Assembly: GCA_947174965.1 (NCBI GenBank)
Contig: CAMWKY010000005.1
Location: 1 to 20,244 of the forward strand
DNA from: an uncultured Ruminococcus sp.
GTDB lineage: Bacteria > Bacillota > Clostridia > Oscillospirales > Ruminococcaceae
Direction of reading: 5' to 3'
DNA: 20,244 bases
Shown: positions 12,599 to 20,244 of the stretch, in pieces
Numbering within the stretch: position 1 is the first letter of the stretch
How the letters are laid out: the number at the start of each line of letters is the position of its first letter
Translations under genes and position numbers: made by a program
The notes under the pieces: generated by a model
The model's database searches: none
What the model saw: only the letters and a program-made list of their open reading frames with translations
Told to the model about the DNA's origin: nothing

Positions 12599-15043
12599 TT
12601 ATATGCCAATATCGCCGTTTATATCAGCATAAAGAGTGATTTTTTTCATATCTTTCAATTTTGAACTTTCTTTTATAATACCGCTGATAAATTCTCTCAT
12701 TTCTGCATTATTTTTGCATTTGAGAATTATTCTCCAGCGATATTTACCGTTAAGTTTCCTGTATGATGCTCTTACAGGACCAAGAACACGTACAGGACTT
12801 TTCGGCTGAATTTCTCTTAAACGGTGATTTATGAGATTTATAACCATATTTGCACCATTTCTTGCTTTTTCCTCGTCCTCTCCTGCAATACAGAATACAC
12901 ACATATCACAGACAGGAGGGTAAATTAATGCTCTCCTTATTGCAATTTCTTCATTATAGAAGTCTTTGTAATTCTGCGCAGATGCAAGTACCATCACATA
13001 ATGGTCGGGGATAAACGTCTGTAAAACTGCCCTGCCCTTTAGCTCACCTCTGCCACTTCTACCGACTACCTGCGTAATAAGTGAAAAAGTACGCTCATAG
13101 CTTCGGAAATCTCCTGCATAAAGTGATGCATCTATGGAAAGCACTCCGACAAGAGTAACATTTGGAAAGTCAAGTCCTTTGCCAATCATCTGAGTACCAA
13201 TCATTATATCGTATTCACCATTTTTAAATGCTGTAAAATTTTTCTCGTATGAATCACGTGAAAAAATATTATCAGAATCCATGCGGAGAATTTTCGCAGT
13301 CGGGAAATGTTGCTGAAGTTCTTCTTCCAGTTTCTGCGTACCAAATCCCATACTTTTCAGCTTGTCGGAATTGCAGTTCGGACATTTTTTCGGAAAGTCT
13401 GTTGCAAATCCGCAATAGTGGCACATCATTTTCTGATTTTTCTTGTGGAATGTCAACGGTACTGAACAGTTAGGACAGTGTACAGCTTTTCTGCAACTAC
13501 TGCAACTGACTATTGTGTGAAAGCCACGTCTGTTAAGTAGCAGAATACTCTGTTCGCCACGTTGCAGGTTACAGTTAATTTCATTAACTAATTTTCTGCT
13601 GAACTGCGAAAGATTTCCAGCATCTCTCTCGTCATTCATATCAACAACGGAAACTTCTGGCAACTCACATGAGCCATAGCGTTTTTTTATCTCAACAAGA
13701 TTATACAACTTTTTTTCAGCAAGATAATAGCTTTCAATTGACGGCGTTGCAGATGCAAGCAGAAGTACACTTTTATTATATGCACATCTTCTCTTTGCAA
13801 CATCATGAGCAAGATAGCGTGGTGAAATTTTCGATTTATAGGTGCGTTCGCCCTCCTCATCAAGAATAATAAGTCCAATATTTTCAAGCGGTGCAAAAAT
13901 TGCGCTTCTTGTACCTATTACAATATCAGCTTCTCCACGTTTGATTCTTTTATACTCGTCAAGTCGCTGTCCAAGAGAAAGTCCGCTATGAATTACAGCA
14001 ACTTTTTCCCCGAAAAGTGACCTGAATCTGTTCAGCATCTGCGGAGTAAGACTTATTTCAGGTACAAGCATTATAACTTTTCTGCCAAGATTTATTGTAT
14101 TATAAATCAGCTTTTCAAAAACTGATGTTTTGCCACTTCCTGTAACTCCATGCAAAAGAAACACGGACGGTTTATTACTGACAACATTCGCAAAAATCCT
14201 GTCATGTGCCGACTGCTGTTCATCTGTAAGTACAGTTTCATTTATATCAACAGTTTTTTCCGGCATACTTCCTACAGAGCGCAGGACTTCTTTTTCATAT
14301 TCTTCAACTGCTCCGACTTTAACAAGCCGTTTTATAACTGATTCTGTAAATCCACACATATAGGCAACTTCACGAATCGGAGTTGAGCCATATTCTTTCA
14401 GAAAATCTACTGCCTGTTTTTGTTTCGGAGTAAGCGAAAACTTATCTGAATCATTGATATAGTCATCACTAAGACGTACCATTTTCATAGATGCGTCACC
14501 GACTGTCTGCCTGAAATCGTTGGTTGATTTCAATGCGTCAGCGTCAAGAAGTTCATCAACAAAACGTCTGCCCTTTGCAGAAATATAGTTATCAATAAAT
14601 TCTGTCAGTAAGCTGTCAGTTTCAAATGATTGCAGATTTTCAAGAAGTTCTGCTGATTCTGCTGACAATTCCGAAAAATTCTGAAATGACTTTGAAATCG
14701 AAAAATGTTCCTTTGCATGAATACTCATTGCAGGAGGGAGCATAACTTTTACAGCATCAAAATATGTGCAGAAGGTATATTCGTGCAGATATTCCGCTAA
14801 AGCAAGAAGTTCCGCTGAAATAACAGGCTCATTGTCAATCTGTGCAGCTATTGATTTCAAAGATGCCGACTCATTTTCAGTCAGTCTCATGATAATGCCT
14901 ATTTTGCGTTTATTACCCTTTCCAAATGGTACAAGCACCCTACAGCCCTCTTTCAGACTGAATTTTTCAGGAATTTTATAGCTGAACAGCATATCAAATG
15001 AATATGCCGTTCCGCTTACAGCAACTTCTGCAATCAGAGGCAT
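12599..15043 (-). CDS. priA: primosomal protein N' (replication-restart helicase PriA)
   Basis: PriA recognises stalled or collapsed forks and reloads the replisome. The 814-residue product has the N-terminal 3'-DNA-binding domain (1-105) and a winged-helix region (about 200-250). The helicase core has Walker A GVTGSGKT (299-306), motif II DEEGE (395-399), motif III SAT (431-433) and motif VI QVVGRSGR (658-665). Eight zinc cysteines lie at 514, 517, 523, 526, 541, 544, 554 and 557. Motif II normally ends in His-Asp or His-Glu (DEEHx); here His is replaced by Gly. rpoZ ends one base upstream of the ATG, whose GAGG site lies inside rpoZ. coaBC, which sits between them in Bacillus, is missing. 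Confidence 0.95.
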   Translation of the reverse strand: MPLIAEVAVSGTAYSFDMLFSYKIPEKFSLKEGCRVLVPFGKGNKRKIGIIMRLTENESASLKSIAAQIDNEPVISAELLALAEYLHEYTFCTYFDAVKVMLPPAMSIHAKEHFSISKSFQNFSELSAESAELLENLQSFETDSLLTEFIDNYISAKGRRFVDELLDADALKSTNDFRQTVGDASMKMVRLSDDYINDSDKFSLTPKQKQAVDFLKEYGSTPIREVAYMCGFTESVIKRLVKVGAVEEYEKEVLRSVGSMPEKTVDINETVLTDEQQSAHDRIFANVVSNKPSVFLLHGVTGSGKTSVFEKLIYNTINLGRKVIMLVPEISLTPQMLNRFRSLFGEKVAVIHSGLSLGQRLDEYKRIKRGEADIVIGTRSAIFAPLENIGLIILDEEGERTYKSKISPRYLAHDVAKRRCAYNKSVLLLASATPSIESYYLAEKKLYNLVEIKKRYGSCELPEVSVVDMNDERDAGNLSQFSRKLVNEINCNLQRGEQSILLLNRRGFHTIVSCSSCRKAVHCPNCSVPLTFHKKNQKMMCHYCGFATDFPKKCPNCNSDKLKSMGFGTQKLEEELQQHFPTAKILRMDSDNIFSRDSYEKNFTAFKNGEYDIMIGTQMIGKGLDFPNVTLVGVLSIDASLYAGDFRSYERTFSLITQVVGRSGRGELKGRAVLQTFIPDHYVMVLASAQNYKDFYNEEIAIRRALIYPPVCDMCVFCIAGEDEEKARNGANMVINLINHRLREIQPKSPVRVLGPVRASYRKLNGKYRWRIILKCKNNAEMREFISGIIKESSKLKDMKKITLYADINGDIGI

Positions 15044-15044
15044 A

Positions 15045-15248
15045 TTAATCCTCGCCCAAAGTGCTTACCATTTTGCACTTACCGTTTGCAAGTTCTTCAA
15101 CAGCCGTTTTAACTGGCTTTTCCTCTAAAGTTTCTTTTTTCTCGTAAAGTTCGTCTGAAATCTCTCTTGCACGTTTTGCAACAGCAATTACAAGAGAATA
15201 ACAACTCTCATTCTTTGAAATAATCTGATTTACTGCCGGTCTAAGCAT
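15045..15248 (-). CDS. rpoZ: RNA polymerase omega subunit
   Basis: This small subunit supports assembly of RNA polymerase by binding the beta-prime chain. The sequence begins MLRPAVNQI and contains YSLVIAVAKRAREI, the core omega signature, followed by a charged tail. A TTG two codons upstream (15254) would give 69 residues, but it is only one base from the GAGGTG site at 15256-15261. The ATG at 15248 is seven bases away and matches the usual start, giving 67 residues. It lies between gmk and priA. Confidence 0.92.
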   Translation of the reverse strand: MLRPAVNQIISKNESCYSLVIAVAKRAREISDELYEKKETLEEKPVKTAVEELANGKCKMVSTLGED

Positions 15249-15278
15249 TTCCAATCACCTCATATATAAATTTACCTT

Positions 15279-15845
15279 TTATGATACTTTAAGTTCTTCT
15301 GCACGGATTACAGCAAAAAAATCACTTATTGCATCTTCAAGGGCATCATTAACAATAACATAATCATATTTTGACGAAAAAGAAAGCTCTTTTTCTGCCT
15401 CTGCCACACGCTTTTCAATAACTTCATCTGCTTCAGTTCCACGCTTGTGCAAACGTCTGCGGAGTTCCTGAACAGACGGCGGTGCAATGAAAATAAACAG
15501 TGCGTCAGGTCTGATTTCACGGATTTTCATAGCTCCCTGAACTTCAATTTCAAGTATCACATTTTTTCCCGCATTTATTCTGTCATCAACTTCTGAAATA
15601 AGTGTGCCATAATAATTGTCGCAGTAACAGGCATATTCAAGAAACTTGCCGTCCGCTATTCTCTGTTCAAAGTCCTCTTTTTCAAGGAAATAATAATTCA
15701 CACCGTCAATTTCGCCCTCACGTGGTTTTCGTGTTGTAGCTGAAACTGAACAGCAGAAGCGTTCATCTTTGAGAATTTCAGAAAGCATTGTACCTTTTCC
15801 GCAACCTGACGGAGCAGAAAAAACAATCAGTCTGCCTTTATTCAT
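15279..15845 (-). CDS. gmk: guanylate kinase
   Basis: Gmk phosphorylates GMP to GDP with ATP. The P-loop region is [10 protein letters not shown] near the N-terminus. Downstream are the GMP-binding segment [19 protein letters not shown], the GKFLEYA element and the lid RRRLHKRG. An upstream ATG at 15866 would give 195 residues but has no ribosome site. The ATG at 15845 has AGGAAG nearby, starts at [14 protein letters not shown], and gives 188 residues, closer to family size. It overlaps remA by eight bases, consistent with coupled translation. Confidence 0.94.
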   Translation of the reverse strand: MNKGRLIVFSAPSGCGKGTMLSEILKDERFCCSVSATTRKPREGEIDGVNYYFLEKEDFEQRIADGKFLEYACYCDNYYGTLISEVDDRINAGKNVILEIEVQGAMKIREIRPDALFIFIAPPSVQELRRRLHKRGTEADEVIEKRVAEAEKELSFSSKYDYVIVNDALEDAISDFFAVIRAEELKVS

Positions 15846-16092
15846 CTTCTTCACTTCCTGTTTCATTTATTCTTGATGCAAGAGTTTCCGTAACAATCGA
15901 CGATAGTATAATATGACCGCTGTCCATGATTATCACGGCTCTTGTTTTTCTTCCGTAGGTAGCATCTATAGCCTTTCCGCCGTCCTTTGCCTCCTGAATA
16001 AGACGTTTTATCGGTGCGGAATCAGGACTTACGATAGTGATAATTCTTGATGCGGAAATCATATTTCCGTATCCTATGTTAATCATCTTCAT
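15838..16092 (-). CDS. remA: RemA family regulator (DUF370)
   Basis: This 84-residue protein matches the RemA/YlzA family across its length: [20 protein letters not shown] near the start, [20 protein letters not shown] in the middle. In B. subtilis RemA is a ring-forming DNA-binding activator of biofilm-matrix and osmoprotection genes. Outside Bacillus its role is mostly unknown, yet its place between yicC and gmk is strongly conserved, as here. The ribosome site is poor, so translation may depend on coupling with yicC, which ends seven bases upstream. Confidence 0.93.
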   Translation of the reverse strand: MKMINIGYGNMISASRIITIVSPDSAPIKRLIQEAKDGGKAIDATYGRKTRAVIIMDSGHIILSSIVTETLASRINETGSEEDE

Positions 16093-16099
16093 AGCTTTT

Positions 16100-16978
16100 T
16101 TACTCTATATTCTGAATCTGCTCACGGATTTTCTCAAGTTCTGCTTTCATATCAACAACAAGCTTTGTTATATTCAAATCCTGAGCCTTTGAGCCGATTG
16201 TATTTACTTCCCTGTTCATCTCCTGCACTATAAAATCAAGCTTTCTGCCTATAGCATCACCCGATTCAAGCAAATCAACAAGCTGAGAAATATGACTTCT
16301 GAGACGGACAGTTTCTTCATCAACAGCAATTTTTTCAGCAAAAACAGCTGCTTCTGTAATGATTCTCTGCTGGTCAAAATCTTTGCCATTGAGAATTTCA
16401 TTCAGTTTCTGATAAAGTCGGTTTCTGTAATTTTCAGTAGTTATCGGTGAAAGCTCCTCCACTTTGCCGACCATATCAAGAATAAGAGATGTTTTTTCAA
16501 GAACATCATTATAGAGCTTCACGCCCTCTTTTTCTCGCATTTCCACGAATTTTTCAATTGCTTCTGTTGCAACTTCGGCAACATCATTCCAGACCTGTTC
16601 TTCATCATCAGGTGCTTTCTGAACATTAAAAATATCCGGAAGTTTAATCAACTTTGAAAGTGTAATATCATCTTTAAGATTAAATTCCTCTGAAACACTT
16701 CTTAAGGCGTTTACATATCCTTCCGCAACACCCTTATTAATAGCGATTGCAGTATCTCTGCCCTCAATATTATTGATGCTCACATTGACATCAACTTTTC
16801 CACGTGAAATTTTCTGTTTTAAAAGAATTTTCAGCTTTTCATCAATATAATTATAAGTTCGTGGGATTCTTGACGAATACTCATAATATCTATGATTTAC
16901 AGAACGGATTTCAACCAGAATATCACGTCCGTTAAGAACTTTTTGTGTACGACCATAGCCCGTCATGCTTTTCAGCAC
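16100..16978 (-). CDS. yicC: YicC/YloC family endoribonuclease
   Basis: The 292-residue product starts with the family signature LKSMTGYGR and contains [10 protein letters not shown]. It ends with the conserved C-terminal domain ([21 protein letters not shown], about 240-260). E. coli YicC is reported as an endoribonuclease linked to small-RNA turnover, and the Bacillus homologue is YloC. The start is GTG at 16978, with an AGAGG site eight bases upstream, and is set by the family N-terminus. It is the first gene of the operon, about 38 bases after the predicted transcription start. Confidence 0.92.
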   Translation of the reverse strand: MLKSMTGYGRTQKVLNGRDILVEIRSVNHRYYEYSSRIPRTYNYIDEKLKILLKQKISRGKVDVNVSINNIEGRDTAIAINKGVAEGYVNALRSVSEEFNLKDDITLSKLIKLPDIFNVQKAPDDEEQVWNDVAEVATEAIEKFVEMREKEGVKLYNDVLEKTSLILDMVGKVEELSPITTENYRNRLYQKLNEILNGKDFDQQRIITEAAVFAEKIAVDEETVRLRSHISQLVDLLESGDAIGRKLDFIVQEMNREVNTIGSKAQDLNITKLVVDMKAELEKIREQIQNIE

Positions 16979-17022
16979 TTAACCGCCCTCTTTCATTATT
17001 TTTTGCGTAACTACACTATTAT

Positions 17023-17051
17023 ATTATATCACGATTTCAAACAAAATGCAA
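17023..17051 (-). promoter_or_regulatory. sigma-A promoter of the yicC-to-spoVM operon
   Basis: On the minus strand TTGCAT (17046-17051), a 17-base spacer and TATAAT (17023-17028) form a near-consensus promoter. The -10 is doubled as TATAATATAAT (17018-17028). A-rich sequence lies just upstream. No other strong promoter was noted before the spoVM region, so this may drive about 13.6 kb. Confidence 0.8.
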
Positions 17052-17068
17052 GCTTTTTTTGGAAAATA

Positions 17069-17094
17069 AAAGAGGACACAGAAGTGTCCCCTTT
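17069..17094 (-). terminator. intrinsic terminator of the GH9 cellulase gene
   Basis: On the minus strand an 11-bp stem (AAAGGGGACAC with GTGTCCTCTTT) closes a 4-base loop and is followed by a T-rich run. The single mismatch on the plus strand (A opposite C) becomes a G-U pair in the minus-strand RNA, so the hairpin is built for that direction. It lies 32 bases after the cellulase stop and just upstream of the operon promoter. Confidence 0.85.
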
Positions 17095-17126
17095 AAAAAA
17101 TCGTATGAGCAAAATTTAATTAATTA

Positions 17127-20100
17127 TCAGCCACTGATTGAGTTGAACTGTTCAAGAGTAAGTGGGAAGTCAGCCTGTTCTACTTTGTGAGCTTCCATAA
17201 GGTTAAGTGCGAGAGCATCGATACCTGTTACACCACTGCCGTTGTCAACGATGTCAGCATTGATAGCACCCTGTTCTGAAAGTCCATACTTATCCTTGTT
17301 TCCGAGAGCCTGAACGATAGCTGTAGCATCAGCGATATTTACTTCTTTATCGCAGTTAGCATCGCCCCAGAGAGTACTGCCTGATGGTGTATCAGTTGGC
17401 TTTGTTGTTGGCTTTGTTGTTCCCTGCTGTCCGCCGCCGTTCGGGTCAGCTTTTGCAGCTTCGTCCTGCATGAATGAAGCAATCCAAGCAAGAGGAGCAT
17501 TCCAGTTGATTGTAACTTCGTTTGTAGACCATGCTTCGATAGAGTCAACAAAGCATCTCTGTGATGGGTTTGTTGTTTTGCCAGGAACGAATCCTAAAGC
17601 ACGTACATATGGGTCCTGAAGACCTGCATTAGGACCACCTGAAAGAATACCATCAGGAGCCATAGGCAATGTCTTGTCAAGTTCATAAGACCAATATCTG
17701 TGGTGTGGATTGTGTTCCTTATATGTGCCGTAACCTGTGATAAATGAGTATGAAAGCGGATTACGTCCAAAGAGGTAGTCAAGACCTGTAGCAACGCCGT
17801 TCATGTAGTTAATATCATGTGTCAAGTCATAAGCATAAGCCATAACGATACAGTTATTGATAACCATTGAGTTTGAACCCCACTCATAGCCGTTAATCAT
17901 AATCTTCGGGTCAAGGTTGTTCGGGTCATTGTAGTCAGGACCGTCGTACTTGTATGGAATACCATAGCCCTGAGATTCTTCACACTCAATATATGCGTCA
18001 GCAGCTTCCTTAACGCTTTCTAATATTTTGCTGTTTTCGCTGTCAGAGAGAAGGTCGCTGTGAAGAGCAAGTGTAAGTGAACCAGCAGAAGCAGTATTGC
18101 CCCAGTTGAATGATGTAAATGAACCACTGCCCTTGTTTTCGCCACCAATCATTCTTGTGCCTACCTTGTAAGCGTAGTCAGCGTATTTTGCATCGTCAAT
18201 CTTAGCCTTATATGTTGCAGCATCAGAATCGCCCATTGCAGAAGCAGATACGAAGATTTCACAAGCTGCCCAGTAAGCATCATCAAGAACATTGTCATCA
18301 CCGTAAGGTCCGCCGCCCTTTGCGTGCCACATTGGAGCATAGAGTGAAGTTTCATTAAGCTCTTCCTTTGCGCACTCACAATTAAGGTCTGGGTGAGTAG
18401 TCGGTGTGCTATCATACTCATACCAGTGCTTCTCATATGCAGCAAATGCTTCCTTAGCACTGTCAAGATATGTCTTTGCCTTTGCAGAGTCATAAGGCTC
18501 CCAAAGTCTTGCAGCCTGTGCAGCACAAGCAGCATAGTTAAGTGTAGCAGCGAGCGTCGGAGGCTTTACAATACGAACTGTCTTCCATTCTGACGCATAG
18601 TCCCAAGGCTTTGTAGCAAGACCTGTCCACTTGTGGTCATGGAGTTTGTGATAGTAAAGACCATCATACTTGCCCCATGCACTATCGCTTGAAGTAACCT
18701 TCATCTGTGCAATCCAGTCAAGTTCTACAGCAGCTTCATCAAGAACATCAGGAACACTGTTTCCTGCTTCAGGAATTACAACAACGCCTGAATTATCGTC
18801 AAACTTCTTGTCATAGCCTTTCTGGAGAATTGCTCTTTCATACATATTCTGAAGTGTCCAAACAGAGATACCACCATTTACAACGTATTTACCGTGGTCA
18901 CCAGCATCGTACCAACCGCCGTTTGCAGTAAGAGTGCCTGACTTGTATGTTGAAGTTGCTTCTTCCTGTGAAGCATACTCATTCTTCCAGATTTTCTGAA
19001 TTGTAGCTGTATCAGTTGCGTGACCGCCTTTATGTCCCATTCCTGTACCCTTGCCGTCTGAACCGCCTGAAGTACAGTATTTATCTTCAATATCAACACC
19101 TGAACGGTTCTGATAGAAGTAGTTCATTGCGTTTGTAAGGAGGTTGTGCGACTCATCGTAGTAAATATTGTCGCCGATATAAAACTCGAATGACCTCCAG
19201 TCCTGTCCTTTAATCTGGAGATAGTATCTGCCGGGTTTATTGTATTCAGAAAAGTCAAGTGTACAGATATTATCAGCAGAATCCTTATCAGCCTTAACTT
19301 CTGAAGTCTTGCCTGTGTATACAGCAGTACCAGAACTTACATCAATAAGCTCGAAGTCATAAGAACCGCTGAGACTTATCTTTGTAGCACCATGAATAAT
19401 GTCACCAGCGTTGTCACCGAGAGTTGCAACCTTTTTAAGATTTGTATAATAACCAATCTGGTTTACAGAAATAAAGTTCTTAGTTGCGCCGATAGTACCG
19501 AGTCTGCTGTCAACAGTTGTACTATAGTCACGGTTTACAGCACCATATGAAGCCTGTGGGTCTGAATTACATTCGTCACAAGTTTCACAAACGATAGACA
19601 TCTCGTCAAACCAGATTTCGTCGCCGTCTATAGCGTTACCCTCAAACTCAGTACCCTTTGCATAATGGAAAGCCCATTCAATACCCTCAAGGTCCTTAGT
19701 AGGAGTAAATGTACCTGTATATGTCTGATATTCAGTAGTCAGCTTAGCTGCATTACCCCACTGACCGCCCATATGCGGACCCATCTGCATAGTTCCCTCA
19801 TTACCGTTAACAACGCAGTATTCTTCATCGCCCTTGATATTACCAATCTTTGAGCAAAGTTCCAAACCAGCTCTGCTTGCCTTTGCTGTGAAGCTTACTG
19901 TATATTTGTGACCGGATTTAAAGTTAAGGTTTCTGTGTCTGAACTGAAGGTCCCACTTTTCCTTATCAGCACCTTCTGCCTTTACGATTGAGATATGAAC
20001 TGCTTCATCTTCAATTGCGAAATTCTGCTTTGCAGGACTTGATTCGCAGGTATGCCAAGGAAGTGCCTTATACTCAAAGCTTGTTTCACCAAGCACCTGA

Positions 20101-20210
20101 CCAGCTGAAGCACTCATACTCATAGGAGCGACAACACCTGTTACAGCAGTAGCGAGCATAGCAGCAGACATAAGACTTCCGGCAAAAGCCTTGAAAAATT
20201 TCTTGTGCAT
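17127..20210 (-). CDS. secreted GH9 cellulase, CBM4-like/Ig/GH9/dockerin
   Basis: This 1027-residue enzyme cleaves beta-1,4-glucan outside the cell. A signal peptide (about 1-36, ending ASA-GQ) precedes a CBM4/9-like carbohydrate-binding module (38-207). Next are a short linker with C208-x2-C211-x2-C214, an Ig-like CelD_N domain (243-345) and the GH9 domain (about 352-915). Catalytic residues are present: DAGD with Asp435 and Asp438, NPHHR near 834-838, and NEVTINWNAP with proton donor Glu898. A Thr/Pro linker (921-946) leads to a type I dockerin (948-1012). Its first loop D950-x-N952-x-D954-x3-N958-x2-D961 is canonical; the second is variant. The modular order resembles clostridial CbhA/CelK. 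GGGAGGG lies seven bases before the ATG; the promoter is beyond the window. Confidence 0.95.
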   Translation of the reverse strand: MHKKFFKAFAGSLMSAAMLATAVTGVVAPMSMSASAGQVLGETSFEYKALPWHTCESSPAKQNFAIEDEAVHISIVKAEGADKEKWDLQFRHRNLNFKSGHKYTVSFTAKASRAGLELCSKIGNIKGDEEYCVVNGNEGTMQMGPHMGGQWGNAAKLTTEYQTYTGTFTPTKDLEGIEWAFHYAKGTEFEGNAIDGDEIWFDEMSIVCETCDECNSDPQASYGAVNRDYSTTVDSRLGTIGATKNFISVNQIGYYTNLKKVATLGDNAGDIIHGATKISLSGSYDFELIDVSSGTAVYTGKTSEVKADKDSADNICTLDFSEYNKPGRYYLQIKGQDWRSFEFYIGDNIYYDESHNLLTNAMNYFYQNRSGVDIEDKYCTSGGSDGKGTGMGHKGGHATDTATIQKIWKNEYASQEEATSTYKSGTLTANGGWYDAGDHGKYVVNGGISVWTLQNMYERAILQKGYDKKFDDNSGVVVIPEAGNSVPDVLDEAAVELDWIAQMKVTSSDSAWGKYDGLYYHKLHDHKWTGLATKPWDYASEWKTVRIVKPPTLAATLNYAACAAQAARLWEPYDSAKAKTYLDSAKEAFAAYEKHWYEYDSTPTTHPDLNCECAKEELNETSLYAPMWHAKGGGPYGDDNVLDDAYWAACEIFVSASAMGDSDAATYKAKIDDAKYADYAYKVGTRMIGGENKGSGSFTSFNWGNTASAGSLTLALHSDLLSDSENSKILESVKEAADAYIECEESQGYGIPYKYDGPDYNDPNNLDPKIMINGYEWGSNSMVINNCIVMAYAYDLTHDINYMNGVATGLDYLFGRNPLSYSFITGYGTYKEHNPHHRYWSYELDKTLPMAPDGILSGGPNAGLQDPYVRALGFVPGKTTNPSQRCFVDSIEAWSTNEVTINWNAPLAWIASFMQDEAAKADPNGGGQQGTTKPTTKPTDTPSGSTLWGDANCDKEVNIADATAIVQALGNKDKYGLSEQGAINADIVDNGSGVTGIDALALNLMEAHKVEQADFPLTLEQFNSISG
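17172..17369 (-). other. type I dockerin region of the GH9 cellulase (residues 948-1013)
   Basis: The duplicated calcium-binding segment should dock the enzyme into a scaffoldin cohesin. Loop 1 is canonical. Loop 2 runs from Asp986 to Asp998 with one extra residue and the form ADIVDNGSGVTGIDALAL, similar to the D-x-x-x-x-G-x-G-x-T-x-x-D-A pattern of Ruminococcus cellulosomal dockerins. This is the best single clue to the host lineage. Confidence 0.85.
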
Positions 20211-20244
20211 TTTTATACCCTCCCAAAAAATATAAATATAAAAT
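20211..20244 (-). promoter_or_regulatory. leader and ribosome site of the cellulase gene
   Basis: The minus strand shows an A/T-rich leader and GGGAGGG (about 20218-20224) seven bases before the ATG. No -10/-35 pair is visible in the 34 bases available. Confidence 0.6.

Noticed and set aside
18161..18535. Second minus-strand frame of 124 codons inside the cellulase gene
   Set aside because: It runs in a different frame through the intact GH9 domain and has the odd Leu/Met/Gln-rich composition of an out-of-frame read.
1..20244. Mobile element, prophage or defence island
   Set aside because: No transposase, integrase, terminal repeats, phage genes or toxin-antitoxin pair is visible. Composition is even, and most genes are core housekeeping.

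Overview
The window looks like chromosome from a cellulolytic, low-GC Gram-positive bacterium of the Ruminococcus group (Oscillospiraceae/Ruminococcaceae). The evidence is: A+T-rich DNA with strong GGAGG-type ribosome sites; a large secreted GH9 cellulase ending in a type I dockerin whose second calcium loop has the variant form typical of ruminococcal dockerins; and a long housekeeping operon in the order seen in Bacillus and clostridia. A 27-residue SpoVM gene and a membrane-anchored M23 peptidase resembling SpoIIQ suggest ancestral or actual endospore capacity.

Layout. Positions 1-52 (minus) hold the first codons of a divergent, truncated gene. Positions 53-240 are a divergent promoter region with two good sigma-A promoters and an 11-bp-period direct repeat between them. 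Positions 241-3257 (plus) carry three genes: an unrecognised five-TM protein with a repeat-bearing extracytoplasmic half, an M23 peptidase with its own promoter, and a TtcA-type PP-loop tRNA thiolase. The set ends in a bidirectional terminator at 3241-3269.

Positions 3281-16978 (minus) are one tightly packed operon. In transcription order it runs yicC, remA, gmk, rpoZ, priA, def, fmt, a YugP-type zinc peptidase, rsmB, rlmN, prpC, prkC, rsgA, thiN, spoVM. Most junctions are ATGA overlaps or short gaps, and a clean TTGCAT-N17-TATAAT promoter lies in front of yicC. The order matches the B. subtilis yloC-to-spoVM cluster, except that coaBC and rpe are absent and a zinc peptidase sits between fmt and rsmB. 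The operon combines replication restart (PriA), nucleotide and RNA-polymerase functions (Gmk, omega), translation start and maturation (Def, Fmt, RsmB, RlmN, RsgA), a Ser/Thr kinase and phosphatase pair (PrkC, PrpC), thiamine pyrophosphate synthesis and the sporulation peptide SpoVM.

Positions 17127-20210 (minus) are the GH9-dockerin cellulase, separated from the operon by a hairpin terminator. I see no rRNA, tRNA, CRISPR array, insertion sequence or phage gene. No wholly new multi-gene system is evident. The least explained pieces are the Trp/Tyr/Gly/Asn-rich C-terminal tail on PrkC, the repeat protein at 241-1479, and the palindrome with a doubled -10 box in front of spoVM.
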